From contig NZ_MJAT01000039.1 in NCBI RefSeq assembly GCF_001742305.1, forward strand, positions 1-64,000: a DNA stretch of 64,000 nt, in the 5' to 3' direction. The DNA is from Desulfuribacillus stibiiarsenatis (lineage in GTDB: Bacteria > Bacillota > Bacilli > Desulfuribacillales > Desulfuribacillaceae). A program made the translations under genes and the position numbers. The stretch's first letter is position 1. Every line of letters begins with the position of its first letter. Below, piece by piece: positions 37,921 through 47,424 of this stretch. The notes beneath the pieces were generated by a model. The model was not told the DNA's origin, did no database searches, and worked only from the letters and a program-made list of their open reading frames with translations.

Positions 37921-37965
37921 ACCTAACAAAGTGTAAGCTCAAGAGTGCGGAAGCAATGGGGAGGT
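37921..37965 (+). other. Partial attC-like site G (array end)
   Basis: R'' ACCTAAC (37921-37927), followed by sequence homologous to the left part of sites C and E (GAGTGCGGAAGCA). The right half and R' box are absent. The cassette array ends here, possibly by deletion. Confidence 0.65.
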
Positions 37966-38049
37966 TTTGTGAAAAGAACAACAGAATACTGGTTACAATC
38001 ATACAGGCGATTCATATAAATAGAGTAAAACTGTCTGGAGTAGAAATCA

Positions 38050-39321
38050 ATGGACAAACAAAATAGCAGGTTTCGATGGGTTGTATTTGCTACTGTATTG
38101 TTTACTTATTTATTAATGGCGAGCCAAAGAACCGCTCCTGGATTGATTACAGATCTATTGATGGCGGATTTTAATGTAACAGCATCAACAATTGGGCTAC
38201 TGACAAGTGTACAATTTTTTATATACGCTAGTTTACAAATTCCTATGGGTGTTTTGGCAGATCGTTATGGGCCGAATTTTCTCCTGATTATAGGTGCTAT
38301 ACTTACAGGTTTAGGTACAATTATTTATAGTCTTGGTACGCATGAATACGTGCTGTTTTTTTCTAGAATACTTACGGGCACAGGGGATGCGACCATCTGG
38401 GTTTGTATTGTGTTAGTTTTGAGCCAATGGTTTAACGAGAAGGAATTTGTTAGGTTAATTGGGTTGTCAGGAATGACAGGAAGTCTCGGTTTTCTTTTGG
38501 CGACTGTTCCTTTCTCCGCTTGGATTCACTTACTAGGTTGGAGGTTTGCATTTTTTTCTTCTGGAATCCTATTATGTTTATGTGGCATTCTCCTTTACTT
38601 TGTACTCATAAAAAAACAAAAACAACTCTTTGAAAACGAAACAGCAGTTGCTGAAAACGAAATACAACGTGAAAAATTATTAGTTTTACTGCGGAGAATA
38701 TTTTCAAATCGGCAAGCTTGGGCTCTGTTCTTTTGTCATTTTGGTATTGTCGGCGGGTATCTAGGATTTATCAGTTCGTGGGCTGTACCCTATGGGATGA
38801 ATGTATATGAAATGACACGATCAGGTGCCAGTCAACTCATTATGATTGGACTTATCGGGGCACTTATCGGGGCACCTCTTACTAGTTGGGTTTCAAGTCG
38901 GTTAGACACTATTAAACGTCCTTATGTTGTTGTTCACATCTTTATTTTAATGAGTTGGTCTTCATTCCTTTTATTTAATGGGAATCCGCCATTGCCTTTG
39001 TTAATTTTGCTTTTCTTTAACATAGGCTTTGGATTTGGGGCAAGTTCGCTTACTTTTGCTGTTGTTCGTCAATCTTTTCCTATTGTAGAATCTGGCATTG
39101 TCTCAGGATTTGCAAATACGGGTGGATTTCTAAGTGCCGTGTTATTGCCTAGTATTTTCGGAAATATACTGGATCATTTCATGTCTGCATCTGGTAGTTT
39201 AGGTGATGGATACTTCTACGGCTTCATCATCCCAGTTATCTTCTCGATGATTGGATTGATTGGAGTAATTTTTGTTAAGGAAAAACGTAAGGATGTTACT
39301 ATATTTTTGTATTCCAAATAA
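38050..39321 (+). CDS. MFS transporter
   Basis: A 423-residue major facilitator protein with 12 predicted helices and a central loop (about residues 190-220). The loop 2-3 motif is GVLADRYGPNFLL (G-x-x-x-D-R-x-G). The substrate is unknown. The start is ATG 38050, with CTGGAG about 13 nt before it. Confidence 0.88.
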   Translation: MDKQNSRFRWVVFATVLFTYLLMASQRTAPGLITDLLMADFNVTASTIGLLTSVQFFIYASLQIPMGVLADRYGPNFLLIIGAILTGLGTIIYSLGTHEYVLFFSRILTGTGDATIWVCIVLVLSQWFNEKEFVRLIGLSGMTGSLGFLLATVPFSAWIHLLGWRFAFFSSGILLCLCGILLYFVLIKKQKQLFENETAVAENEIQREKLLVLLRRIFSNRQAWALFFCHFGIVGGYLGFISSWAVPYGMNVYEMTRSGASQLIMIGLIGALIGAPLTSWVSSRLDTIKRPYVVVHIFILMSWSSFLLFNGNPPLPLLILLFFNIGFGFGASSLTFAVVRQSFPIVESGIVSGFANTGGFLSAVLLPSIFGNILDHFMSASGSLGDGYFYGFIIPVIFSMIGLIGVIFVKEKRKDVTIFLYSK

Positions 39322-39381
39322 AATCGGATAGACAAGACGATAGGTGAAATTCCTGCAAGTTCATAGTTGAAAGGAGAATAC

Positions 39382-39873
39382 ATGAAGGTAAAGATAAAGC
39401 AAGAAGAACTTCAAAGCTTTCATTTAAGTTGGGCATGTATACAGCCAATGTTACATTCAGTCCGTGGGAAAGACCGCTCAACAAAATTAGAGCTGTATAA
39501 TCAATTGAATGAAGGACAAAAGGGACTCTTTTTGTTTTATTCATTTCATAATCATACAAAGACATTGGAAGAGTTTTATTGGTTTTCGGACTATAACATA
39601 AATGAGCTTCAATCATGGGATGGAATAAAGAATGGAGTACTATATTTTCAAGATGTTCAAATGGCGAATGTATTAGATGAAATCAAATTGTTAATTGAGA
39701 AACAAAACATATTGGGAAGGAAAATAAATCCCAGTGATATGAAATATGATCAAGAATTATTTGGTGATATAAGTAAACTGTATTCTAGATATAATGGTTG
39801 CTCTAGATGCACAATAATTAAAATGAACGAGTGGATAAACAATAATAAAGATGATTTTATTGAAATCGAATGA
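39382..39873 (+). CDS. Hypothetical protein, DUF-like
   Basis: A 163-residue soluble protein with many aromatic residues (FLFYSFHNHTKTLEEFYWF). A Cys pair (CSRC) lies near residue 143. No family is recognised. AAGGAG precedes ATG 39382. Confidence 0.7.
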   Translation: MKVKIKQEELQSFHLSWACIQPMLHSVRGKDRSTKLELYNQLNEGQKGLFLFYSFHNHTKTLEEFYWFSDYNINELQSWDGIKNGVLYFQDVQMANVLDEIKLLIEKQNILGRKINPSDMKYDQELFGDISKLYSRYNGCSRCTIIKMNEWINNNKDDFIEIE

Positions 39874-39908
39874 TGTAATGTATGTAATTTATAAGTAATT
39901 GGCATTAA

Positions 39909-40118
39909 AATTATGGTAAAACTGAAGTAGAAATCGATAAAGAAGTGGTGTTCTTTTATGATGACACAGGTTTTCCGAACAACGCATTAACGAAGTATGA
40001 AAAGGAAGATTTAGTAAGATTATCAGCTAAATTAAGGAGTGCGGGATGGGGACCTAATATTAGTTATAGTGGAGGCTGGACAAGTTTCAGTGAATCGGTA
40101 AGTGCTTTAATAGAATAA
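39909..40118 (+). pseudogene. Gene fragment without start
   Basis: The frame is open for 69 codons and ends in LRSAGWGPNISYSGGWTSFSES, which looks like real protein, but no usable start codon or ribosome site precedes it. It is probably the 3' end of a lost gene. Confidence 0.4.
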
Positions 40119-40202
40119 ATCGGTAAGTAATAGACGGGATTGTTCAGAGAAGATACCGTAATATAAGAAAAATTTTACTTATTTATAAAAGGAGAATTAA
40201 AA

Positions 40203-40694
40203 TTGAGACAAATGGTTAAGTTCTTGTTGCTTTCTTTATTGGTAATGTTCCTTCTAAGTGGTTGCAATTTAAATTCTAATCATCCTAATGTAGATTTATT
40301 TCAATATAAAGATTCATATGTAGGTGATAACAGTGCGGTAGTTAATACTGTGATTCATTTACAGGGTGCAAAACATTTTAGTGGATTAGAACTTAAAACA
40401 AAAGCAGAACCATATGGGATCATCATAAAGTATGATTGGTCAGAATCGGAATTAAATGTCATAGAAACAGTTATATACAATGCCACGTATCTATTTGCAT
40501 TGATACAGAATGTGGACTGGATAACCTTTCATTTTGAAATGGTTGATGGTATGGAAGAGTATAAAATTAACAGAGAAGATCTACAAGCCTGGTACGGAAT
40601 AGATTTGAGTGAAATTGACAACGAAGATAGACTACAAGAGCTTATACAAAAATCTTTAGAAGATGAAAAGAAGATAAATCAGCTTTTAAACTAA
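40203..40694 (+). CDS. Lipoprotein, DUF4825-like
   Basis: A 163-residue lipoprotein starting at TTG. The lipobox is LLSGC (Cys about residue 21). The rest resembles DUF4825 domains of Bacillus (VDLFQYKDSYVGDNSAVVNTV). The role is unknown. AAAGGAG is upstream. Confidence 0.8.
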   Translation: MRQMVKFLLLSLLVMFLLSGCNLNSNHPNVDLFQYKDSYVGDNSAVVNTVIHLQGAKHFSGLELKTKAEPYGIIIKYDWSESELNVIETVIYNATYLFALIQNVDWITFHFEMVDGMEEYKINREDLQAWYGIDLSEIDNEDRLQELIQKSLEDEKKINQLLN

Positions 40695-40802
40695 CGTTGG
40701 TGTGTAAATACAATAGGAGTTGTATTTTGCTACTTGTTAAACATTGCTAGATATAGCTATAGAAATACAAATACACATACACATGAAGGTGTGGAGGTAA
40801 TA

Positions 40803-41297
40803 ATGTATAAGGCTAAAGTAATTGAAAAGATGAAACAAGTATTTCAAGATGTACCATATGGAATTGATCATACACTAAAGGTTCTAGATAATGCTGAAGA
40901 AATAATGGCAGGGGAAGATATCTCAGCAGATCAACGAGAGTTTGTATCAATCATAACTATACTACACGATATTGGAGCAATGGACGCACTGCGAAAATAT
41001 GGGTCAATGGATGCTCATTATCAGGAATTAGAGGGGCCACCAATAGCAAGAAAGATACTTGAGGAACTTGAATATGAGCCGAACAAAATAGATAGAGTAT
41101 GTTATATCGTAGGGAATCATCACACCCCATCAAGAATCGATGGGATTGACTTTCAGATACAATGGGAAGCGGATTTGCTAGAAAACCTTACGGCCATGGC
41201 AATAACAAAAGATGCAATTAAATTAGAGAAATTCATTGAAAAGAATTTTAAAACAAGAACTGGCAAAGCGATTGCATATGAGCGTTTTATGCAGTGA
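40803..41297 (+). CDS. HD-domain phosphohydrolase
   Basis: A 164-residue HD-superfamily protein. His ligands are in YGIDHTLKVL (about residue 23), the HD pair in ITILHDIGAMD (about 58-59), and further His in YIVGNHHTPSR. The substrate is unknown. The ribosome site GGAGG precedes ATG 40803. A terminator follows. Confidence 0.87.
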   Translation: MYKAKVIEKMKQVFQDVPYGIDHTLKVLDNAEEIMAGEDISADQREFVSIITILHDIGAMDALRKYGSMDAHYQELEGPPIARKILEELEYEPNKIDRVCYIVGNHHTPSRIDGIDFQIQWEADLLENLTAMAITKDAIKLEKFIEKNFKTRTGKAIAYERFMQ

Positions 41298-41302
41298 TTG
41301 TC

Positions 41303-41335
41303 TTGCATCCTTTTTAAGAGGATGCTTTTTTATTT
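41303..41335 (+). terminator. Terminator
   Basis: GCATCCTTTT with AAGAGGATGC and six T. Confidence 0.88.
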
Positions 41336-41476
41336 TTTGGAAATTTATATGATGGCAGCAATGCAATTAATAACAATAACAATAAAAACCAAATAAAAAA
41401 CAATATTTATTTATTGTAAAACGATAAATAGTATGCTAAAATCAAAATCAAAATAAATAAGTGAGGTGCATTTTTT

Positions 41477-41959
41477 ATGGAACGCGGATCAACACTCTTT
41501 TTAAAAATAGCTTTGATAATCTTGGGTATCCCATTCCTTGCGTTGTGTATATTTTTAGTACCGGAGTTAGCGAATTTTGCAGCAGAACTATATCCGGAAA
41601 TGTCGTACATTAAATATCTATTTTTTATCGATCTTTATGCAACGGCAATCCCTTTTTATTTAGCGTTATTTTTTTCTTTCAAACTTTTAATCTATATTGA
41701 CAAGAATCAAGCTTTCTCGGAATTATCGGTAAAGGCTTTAAAAAATATTAAATACTGTGCAATCGCTTTTAGTAGCTTGTATGTGATTGGATTGCCACTT
41801 TTTTACCTCGTTGCTGAGAGAGACGACGCCCCAGGCTTCATCCTTATTGGGATGTTCATGATTTTTGCGGCAATGGTTATTGCAGTCTTTGCGGCTGTTC
41901 TCCAAAGACTTCTACAAGTAGCCATAGAGATAAAAGCGGAAAACGATTTAATAATCTGA
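41477..41959 (+). CDS. DUF2975 membrane protein (YoaS-like), copy 1
   Basis: A 160-residue DUF2975 protein with four transmembrane segments and the linking motif NQAFSELSVKALKNIKYCA. In B. subtilis yoaS precedes yozG, a small HTH gene, and the same pair occurs here. The unit is duplicated in tandem with 42226-42967. Function unknown. Confidence 0.85.
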   Translation: MERGSTLFLKIALIILGIPFLALCIFLVPELANFAAELYPEMSYIKYLFFIDLYATAIPFYLALFFSFKLLIYIDKNQAFSELSVKALKNIKYCAIAFSSLYVIGLPLFYLVAERDDAPGFILIGMFMIFAAMVIAVFAAVLQRLLQVAIEIKAENDLII

Positions 41960-41975
41960 TCAGAGGTGATTTAAG

Positions 41976-42197
41976 ATGGCAATTATAATAAACATTGATG
42001 TAATGCTTGCAAAAAGGAAGATGAGTGTAACAGAGCTTTCGGAGCGGGTTGGAATTACGATGGCGAATCTTTCGATATTGAAAAATGGAAAAGCAAAGGC
42101 TATCCGATTATCAACGTTAGAGTCAATCTGTCAGATATTAGAGTGTCAGCCTGGAGATATATTGGAATACAGAAGTGAGGAAGAAGTAAGTTTATAG
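41976..42197 (+). CDS. Small XRE-family regulator (YozG-like), copy 1
   Basis: A 73-residue Cro/CI-type helix-turn-helix protein (RKMSVTELSERVGITMANLS; ending QPGDILEYRSEE). It follows the DUF2975 gene by 16 nt. Its first ~65 residues are virtually identical to copy 2. Confidence 0.9.
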   Translation: MAIIINIDVMLAKRKMSVTELSERVGITMANLSILKNGKAKAIRLSTLESICQILECQPGDILEYRSEEEVSL

Positions 42198-42225
42198 ACT
42201 AATAATATATAGTGAGGTGTCTTTT

Positions 42226-42714
42226 ATGGAACGAGGTTCAACACTTTTTTTGAAAATTGTTGTTATTCTCATGGGAATACCAGTCCTTGCATTGTGTATC
42301 TTTGGATTGCCTGGGATGGCGGCTAGAGATGCAGCAGCTCATCCTGAGACTGCCTACTTGCAGTACCCGTTTTTGATTGCTGCGTATATAACTATAACAC
42401 CGTTTTTCTTTGCTTTGTATCAGACATTTAAACTCTTACAATACATTGACCAAAACAATGCCTTTTCGGAATTATCTGTTAAAGCTTTGAAGTATATAAA
42501 ATACTGTGGGATTATCATTAGCACCTTAGTTCTCACTGGTGAAATTGTTGTGATTATATTGACGGCAGGTGCTGGGGAAGACATAACAGGGGTAATTGGC
42601 TTAGGATTTATATTAATTTTTGGTTCATTGGTAATAGCTGTCTTTGCTGCTGTTCTTCAGAGACTTCTACAGGAAGCCATAGATATTAAAGCAGAAAACG
42701 ACTTAATAATCTAA
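42226..42714 (+). CDS. DUF2975 membrane protein (YoaS-like), copy 2
   Basis: A 162-residue paralogue of the protein at 41477-41959. Ends and the NNAFSELSVKALKYIKYCG motif are conserved, while the transmembrane segments have diverged. This unevenness suggests the copies are old but the regulator part is being kept uniform. ATG 42226 follows GAGGTG. Confidence 0.85.
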   Translation: MERGSTLFLKIVVILMGIPVLALCIFGLPGMAARDAAAHPETAYLQYPFLIAAYITITPFFFALYQTFKLLQYIDQNNAFSELSVKALKYIKYCGIIISTLVLTGEIVVIILTAGAGEDITGVIGLGFILIFGSLVIAVFAAVLQRLLQEAIDIKAENDLII

Positions 42715-42730
42715 TCTGGGGTGAGCGAAA

Positions 42731-42967
42731 ATGGCAATTATCATTAATATTGATGTAATGCTAGCAAAAAGGAAGATGAGTGTAACAGAGCTTTCCGAGA
42801 GAGTCGGAATTACAATGGCGAATCTCTCGATATTGAAAAATGGTAAGGCTAAAGCGATCCGGCTATCAACGTTAGAGTCAATCTGTCAGATATTAGATTG
42901 TCAGCCAGGGGATATACTGGAATACAGAAGCGAGGAAGATTTGGGGATGGATAGAATTGAACGCTGA
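42731..42967 (+). CDS. Small XRE-family regulator (YozG-like), copy 2
   Basis: A 78-residue helix-turn-helix protein almost identical to copy 1, except for a changed C-terminal tail. It overlaps the start of the DUF817 gene by 11 nt. Confidence 0.9.
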   Translation: MAIIINIDVMLAKRKMSVTELSERVGITMANLSILKNGKAKAIRLSTLESICQILDCQPGDILEYRSEEDLGMDRIER

Positions 42968-43766
42968 AATTTCAATATTGAATAGAGGGTTCGCTTTTAA
43001 TACGAAGCAATTAGTATTTTTCACATATCATCAGGCAATGTCTTGTCTATTTCCAGTCGCTATATTTATAGCTCTAGCAATTTCGAAAATGATAGCAATG
43101 CCTGGTTTGCATAGGTATGATTTCTTGCTGATCGTCTGTATTCTTATGCAAGTGGTTATGTATAAAACGGGTCTTGAAACGAAAGACGAATTAAAGGTAA
43201 TCTCATTATTTCACATTATTGGGCTTGGGTTAGAGTTGTTTAAGGTTCACATGGGTTCTTGGTCGTACCCCGAAGTGGCTTGGACGAAGATATATGGAGT
43301 CCCACTATACAGCGGGTTCATGTATGCAAGTGTGGCAAGTTATCTATGCCAAGCATGGAGGAGATTTGACCTAACATTAGTTCATTGGCCTCGATATTCT
43401 TTGTCAGTGCCACTAGCAATCGCAATATATATGAATTTCTTCTCACACCATTATATCTATGATTTTCGTTGGGTTTTATCGGGTCTACTATTTCTAGTAT
43501 TTTTTAAAACTGTTGTTCATTTTAAAGTAGGTAAAAAAATCTATCAAATGCCAATTTTCTTATCGTTTGTGCTCGTTGGCTTTTTCATTTGGATTGCAGA
43601 GAATATTACTACATTCTATGGGGCCTGGACATATCCAAATCAGAATGAAACTTGGCAGCTAGTCCATTTAGGGAAAATCAGTTCTTGGTTTTTGCTCGTT
43701 ATTATCAGCGTTATTATAGTAGCAGATTTAAAGCACGTAAAACAAAAAATAACAAAGCAAGAATGA
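42957..43766 (+). CDS. DUF817 membrane protein
   Basis: A 269-residue membrane protein of the DUF817 family with about eight hydrophobic segments and the conserved stretches HMGSWSYPE and AENITTFYGAWTYP. It starts at TTG inside the end of the upstream regulator gene, so translation is coupled. The family's role is unknown. Confidence 0.82.
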   Translation: MNAEISILNRGFAFNTKQLVFFTYHQAMSCLFPVAIFIALAISKMIAMPGLHRYDFLLIVCILMQVVMYKTGLETKDELKVISLFHIIGLGLELFKVHMGSWSYPEVAWTKIYGVPLYSGFMYASVASYLCQAWRRFDLTLVHWPRYSLSVPLAIAIYMNFFSHHYIYDFRWVLSGLLFLVFFKTVVHFKVGKKIYQMPIFLSFVLVGFFIWIAENITTFYGAWTYPNQNETWQLVHLGKISSWFLLVIISVIIVADLKHVKQKITKQE

Positions 43767-43829
43767 AAGGCCGAAAACGTGTAACATATGAAGTCTCTTT
43801 ATCGTCTATTCCTTTGGAGGTGTAGAACG

Positions 43830-44720
43830 ATGAAGAGATTTTTTATTATCAAAATTATTGTTATTTGCGTCATTGCCTTGGCTATTGCAGGTGGAATCCA
43901 TTGGGTAATTATGGGTAGTGCAGAACGCACAGGTGGTAATCTATTAACTGTAGAGGATGTAGCAAAGCAGTACATACAACAAGTGATACAAGAATATGAA
44001 GGATCAGATTGGGCAGATTTTAAAATTGTAGACAGCAAAATAACAAAGCTTGAAAAGATTAGCAGAAATGAGCAGATTCTTACATATCCAATTGAGTTAT
44101 GGAGCTTGGAATACCGCTTGCAGCCGGATGATATAAGTAAGGTCTTGTTAGCAGGTGGGATGAATGAAGTGGATGATTGGATCACAGAAGATAGTAGTAT
44201 GGGTAAGCCATTCTTAGTTGTATCATTTGAAAACACAGAACCGAACCTTATGGGCATAATTTGGAGCGGGGAAGAAGATATGACTACCGTTACAGGGCAA
44301 GAAAAAGCAATTCAGAGGTTTTTACTACGTATCGGGTTACTCCCAGAAAGCGAATTTATTGGGTTTATTTCTAACTTTAGCGTAGAAAAATCTTCATTTA
44401 ATTTCGATGAAGTGGAATGGGTGACTTTAGACGATGAGGGTCGGTTAAAGGAGCTAAATATAGAAACGAATGAGTTGCCAAATGGCTATTACATACACAA
44501 TCCAGATGAGCATGCAGTGTATCTTGAAGTCCAAGAGGAGACGGAATATACGATTATTAATTGGGGTGGCGGAACGACTCCCAATGAATTTACAAGACCT
44601 GTTAACAAATTAGAGTTTGCGGAGTATCTGGGTACATATATTAACAATACTACACCACCGTTTATAATTATTACTAAAGATGGGTATGTGGTAAGCATTA
44701 CAGAACAATATGTGCCATAA
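43830..44720 (+). CDS. Membrane-anchored or exported protein of unknown function
   Basis: A 296-residue protein with one N-terminal hydrophobic helix (residues 4-26) and a large extracytoplasmic part. No lipobox or family motif was found. TTTGGAGG precedes ATG 43830. It is probably in one operon with the DUF817 gene, 63 nt upstream. Confidence 0.7.
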   Translation: MKRFFIIKIIVICVIALAIAGGIHWVIMGSAERTGGNLLTVEDVAKQYIQQVIQEYEGSDWADFKIVDSKITKLEKISRNEQILTYPIELWSLEYRLQPDDISKVLLAGGMNEVDDWITEDSSMGKPFLVVSFENTEPNLMGIIWSGEEDMTTVTGQEKAIQRFLLRIGLLPESEFIGFISNFSVEKSSFNFDEVEWVTLDDEGRLKELNIETNELPNGYYIHNPDEHAVYLEVQEETEYTIINWGGGTTPNEFTRPVNKLEFAEYLGTYINNTTPPFIIITKDGYVVSITEQYVP

Positions 44721-44881
44721 GTATATCTAAGCCCCTTAACAAAATTTACACTAAAAGCCATTTATATCGTTCTTCAGTGGGTTTTTATATTGTATAATGA
44801 TATTCACTAGAATACTAAGAAAAGCTGAATCGCGTTTATTAGCAAATAAATAGTCTATAAAAAGTGGGTGGAGGAGCTACG

Positions 44882-45574
44882 ATGAAACGAATTGGTATGC
44901 TAGGCGGAATGAGCTGGGAATCAACCGTTGAATATTATAAGATTATCAATGAAGAAGTAAAATCCCGTTTGGGTGGGCTGCACTCTGCAAATTGTTTACT
45001 GCACAGTGTTGATTTCGGTGTAGTGGAAAGCTATATGCGAAATGGGCAATGGGATGATGTAGCGAGAATCTTAATAGCTGCTGCGAAAACATTAGAAAAC
45101 GGCGGCGCGGATTTTATTATTACTTGCACGAATACGATGCATAAGCTGGCAGATCAAATTCAGAATAATATCGGCATACCATTATTGCACATCGCGGATG
45201 CGACCGCAGATGAGATTAAGAAAGCGCACATTAAAACGGTCGGGCTGCTTGGAACACGGCCTACGATGGAAATGGATTTTTATCGGTCAAAACTAAAGGA
45301 ACAAGGGATTGAAGTGATCATACCTGATGAAGAAGATCGAGCGATTATCCATCAAGTGATATTTGAAGAGTTATGTCTGGGGATGATTCGTGAACAATCG
45401 AAACAAGAATATCTTAGAATTATGGATATCATGATTTCGATGGGAGCGGAAGGCATTATTCTGGGATGCACTGAAATTCCATTACTTATACAGCAAGCAG
45501 ACGTAAAAGTACCGTTATTCAATACGACCCATATACACGCTATCATAGCTGTTGAAAAATCATTAGAATCATAA
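44882..45574 (+). CDS. Aspartate/glutamate racemase family protein
   Basis: A 230-residue PLP-independent amino acid racemase of the aspartate/broad-specificity (RacX/YgeA-like) type. The two catalytic cysteines are in TCTNTMH (about residue 83) and ILGCTEIPLL (about 197). The N-terminus IGMLGGMSWESTVEYY is typical. GGAGGAG precedes ATG 44882. The amino acid specificity is unknown. Confidence 0.9.
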   Translation: MKRIGMLGGMSWESTVEYYKIINEEVKSRLGGLHSANCLLHSVDFGVVESYMRNGQWDDVARILIAAAKTLENGGADFIITCTNTMHKLADQIQNNIGIPLLHIADATADEIKKAHIKTVGLLGTRPTMEMDFYRSKLKEQGIEVIIPDEEDRAIIHQVIFEELCLGMIREQSKQEYLRIMDIMISMGAEGIILGCTEIPLLIQQADVKVPLFNTTHIHAIIAVEKSLES

Positions 45575-45616
45575 ACTAAACTTGGCAGCCACCGAGTCAT
45601 GATTATGTAAAATGAG

Positions 45617-45650
45617 TAATGCCCAGTTACGTATAGAACTGGGCATTAAT
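45617..45650. terminator. Palindrome after the racemase gene
   Basis: AATGCCCAGTT with AACTGGGCATT, about 11 bp. The T tail is weak, so the strand and terminator function are uncertain. It lies between convergent genes. Confidence 0.55.
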
Positions 45651-45691
45651 GATAGAAATTGAAAAACCGTTATAGTTTTCGCTAAAGCCAA

Positions 45692-45883
45692 TTAGCCTTG
45701 TTGGAAAGTTTGGCAGCAAGTTTCGTCCTTGCTTGATGCAGGAGTAGCATCTAAAGAACTTAATTGTGCGTCAGGAGAAACTCCACCTTCTCCATCGTTT
45801 TGCACGATTATGTTATCGGCAGTACAAAGGTTCTTCGTAGTCCAGTATTTGCAGTTATCTACTGTGCAATGTACGTCTGGCAT
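45692..45883 (-). CDS. DUF1540 small cysteine-rich protein
   Basis: A 63-residue protein with the DUF1540 cysteine pattern (VHCTVDNCKYW, NLCTADNI and ETCCQTF), likely metal-binding. AAGGAG is 8-10 nt upstream of ATG 45883. DUF1540 proteins are common in spore-formers; their function is unknown. Confidence 0.85.
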   Translation of the reverse strand: MPDVHCTVDNCKYWTTKNLCTADNIIVQNDGEGGVSPDAQLSSLDATPASSKDETCCQTFQQG

Positions 45884-45992
45884 ATTCGGTAAAACTCCTT
45901 TCGAATTAAGATGTATTACACGTATATTTTGCAGAATAAACAATAAAATTATTCTTGAAATTCAATTATTAATATTAGGAAGAGGGATTATA

Positions 45993-46400
45993 ATGGTAAA
46001 CAGGTTTTCATACGTTTTAGTTTTAGGGCTTATCATGATTGTTATTAGTGCGTGTGGTGTAGATGTGGATGCGGTGAAACAAAAAGTAGAGAAGCAAGTA
46101 GAGGAAACACTAAACAACAAAATTAATGAATTGGTGAATCAGGAAGCAACTAAGTTTTCCAGTAATCCTATGGAATACATTAAAAACCACCAGGACCTAT
46201 ATAATGAGCTTGTAAAAGAGAGTAATGGCTCCATCGAATATTTCGTCAATGAAATAAAGAATAGCAAAGAAAATGGTCTTAAGGAATGGATCTTAGCAAA
46301 GGCGGCCCAAGACATTCTCGGCAAGCAAGGGATTAAAGAAGAATGGGCTACAGGCAAAGAATGGCTAGAGAAATATGAACAGTTAAACAAACAACCATAA
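45993..46400 (+). CDS. Small lipoprotein
   Basis: A 135-residue lipoprotein with lipobox VISAC (Cys about residue 20), followed by a helical, charged body. No family is recognised. AGGAAGAGGG precedes ATG 45993; a longer reading from 45729 would add antisense-of-DUF1540 sequence and is not real. Confidence 0.75.
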   Translation: MVNRFSYVLVLGLIMIVISACGVDVDAVKQKVEKQVEETLNNKINELVNQEATKFSSNPMEYIKNHQDLYNELVKESNGSIEYFVNEIKNSKENGLKEWILAKAAQDILGKQGIKEEWATGKEWLEKYEQLNKQP

Positions 46401-46483
46401 TAACAGCTAATTCAAAGCAATTCTTAAACGCGAGTTTTTGTTTTTAATGATCATGATTAGTAAGCATAGGAGAACAATCATAC

Positions 46484-47407
46484 ATGAATAAACATAGTTA
46501 TGGCTATTTCATAGCCTTTGCAACAATATTAATTTGGGGAACCACTTATATTTTTACAAAAAATTTATTAAATCATTTCACACCGTATGAAATCGTTATG
46601 TATCGTACAGCTTTCGCATGGATGATACTGATTGCGATATATCCGAAGTTCAACTTTCGTTGGAACTGGAAGGAAGAAAGACTATTTCTCGCCCTAGGTG
46701 TTTTAGGTGTGACAATGTATTATTTGTTAGAGAATATAGCCCTGAATTATACGCAAGCATCTAATGTTGGACTGATAGTATCATCAATTCCATTGTTCAC
46801 AGCGATTATCGCACATTATATGCATAAAGATGAGGCCTTTCATAGAAATCAGATATATGGTTTTGTGTTTGCAATCATTGGGATTTTCCTGATTATTTTT
46901 AATGGCAGCTTTCATTTGAATTTAAATCCATTGGGGGATATTCTTGCATTTATCTGTGCGCTTGTATGGGCCTTATATACGAACCTTCTTAAAAGAGTGA
47001 ACAATCAGATGTCTCCCGTTGTGATTGTTAGAAAGACGTTTTTCTATGGACTCGTCACGCTGGTTCCCATACTATTATTACAGGGGATTGAAGTAAATCT
47101 AACGGATCTTTCCAATGTAAATGTATTGGGCAGTATTCTTTATCTTTCAGCTGCAGCTTCTGTGCTATGTTTCTTAATGTGGAACAAAGCAATTAGCATG
47201 ATTGGTTCTGTGAAGGCAAGCAATTTTATTTATCTAATTCCGTTAATTACAATGGCCTCATCTTATATCTTTCTTAAAGAGACGATTACTTGGAGTATGC
47301 TTTTCGGTGGAATCCTGATTTTGTTTGGCGTATATGTCAATGAGCATAAGAGAATAGCTATACAGGAAAGCGTCGTGGAAACGGCTGCCACACCAATGGA
47401 CATCTAA
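46484..47407 (+). CDS. EamA (DMT) family transporter
   Basis: A 307-residue protein with ten transmembrane segments and two EamA repeats (about residues 8-140 and 152-290), for example IWGTTYIFTKNLL and SIIGSVKASNF-type helices. The family exports metabolites or drugs; the substrate is unknown. The next gene follows after 17 nt. Confidence 0.9.
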   Translation: MNKHSYGYFIAFATILIWGTTYIFTKNLLNHFTPYEIVMYRTAFAWMILIAIYPKFNFRWNWKEERLFLALGVLGVTMYYLLENIALNYTQASNVGLIVSSIPLFTAIIAHYMHKDEAFHRNQIYGFVFAIIGIFLIIFNGSFHLNLNPLGDILAFICALVWALYTNLLKRVNNQMSPVVIVRKTFFYGLVTLVPILLLQGIEVNLTDLSNVNVLGSILYLSAAASVLCFLMWNKAISMIGSVKASNFIYLIPLITMASSYIFLKETITWSMLFGGILILFGVYVNEHKRIAIQESVVETAATPMDI

Positions 47408-47424
47408 TAAAAAGTAGGGATGAC

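Noticed and set aside
45729-45992. N-terminal extension of the small lipoprotein
   Set aside because: It overlaps the DUF1540 gene in antisense, and the lipobox start at 45993 has its own ribosome site.
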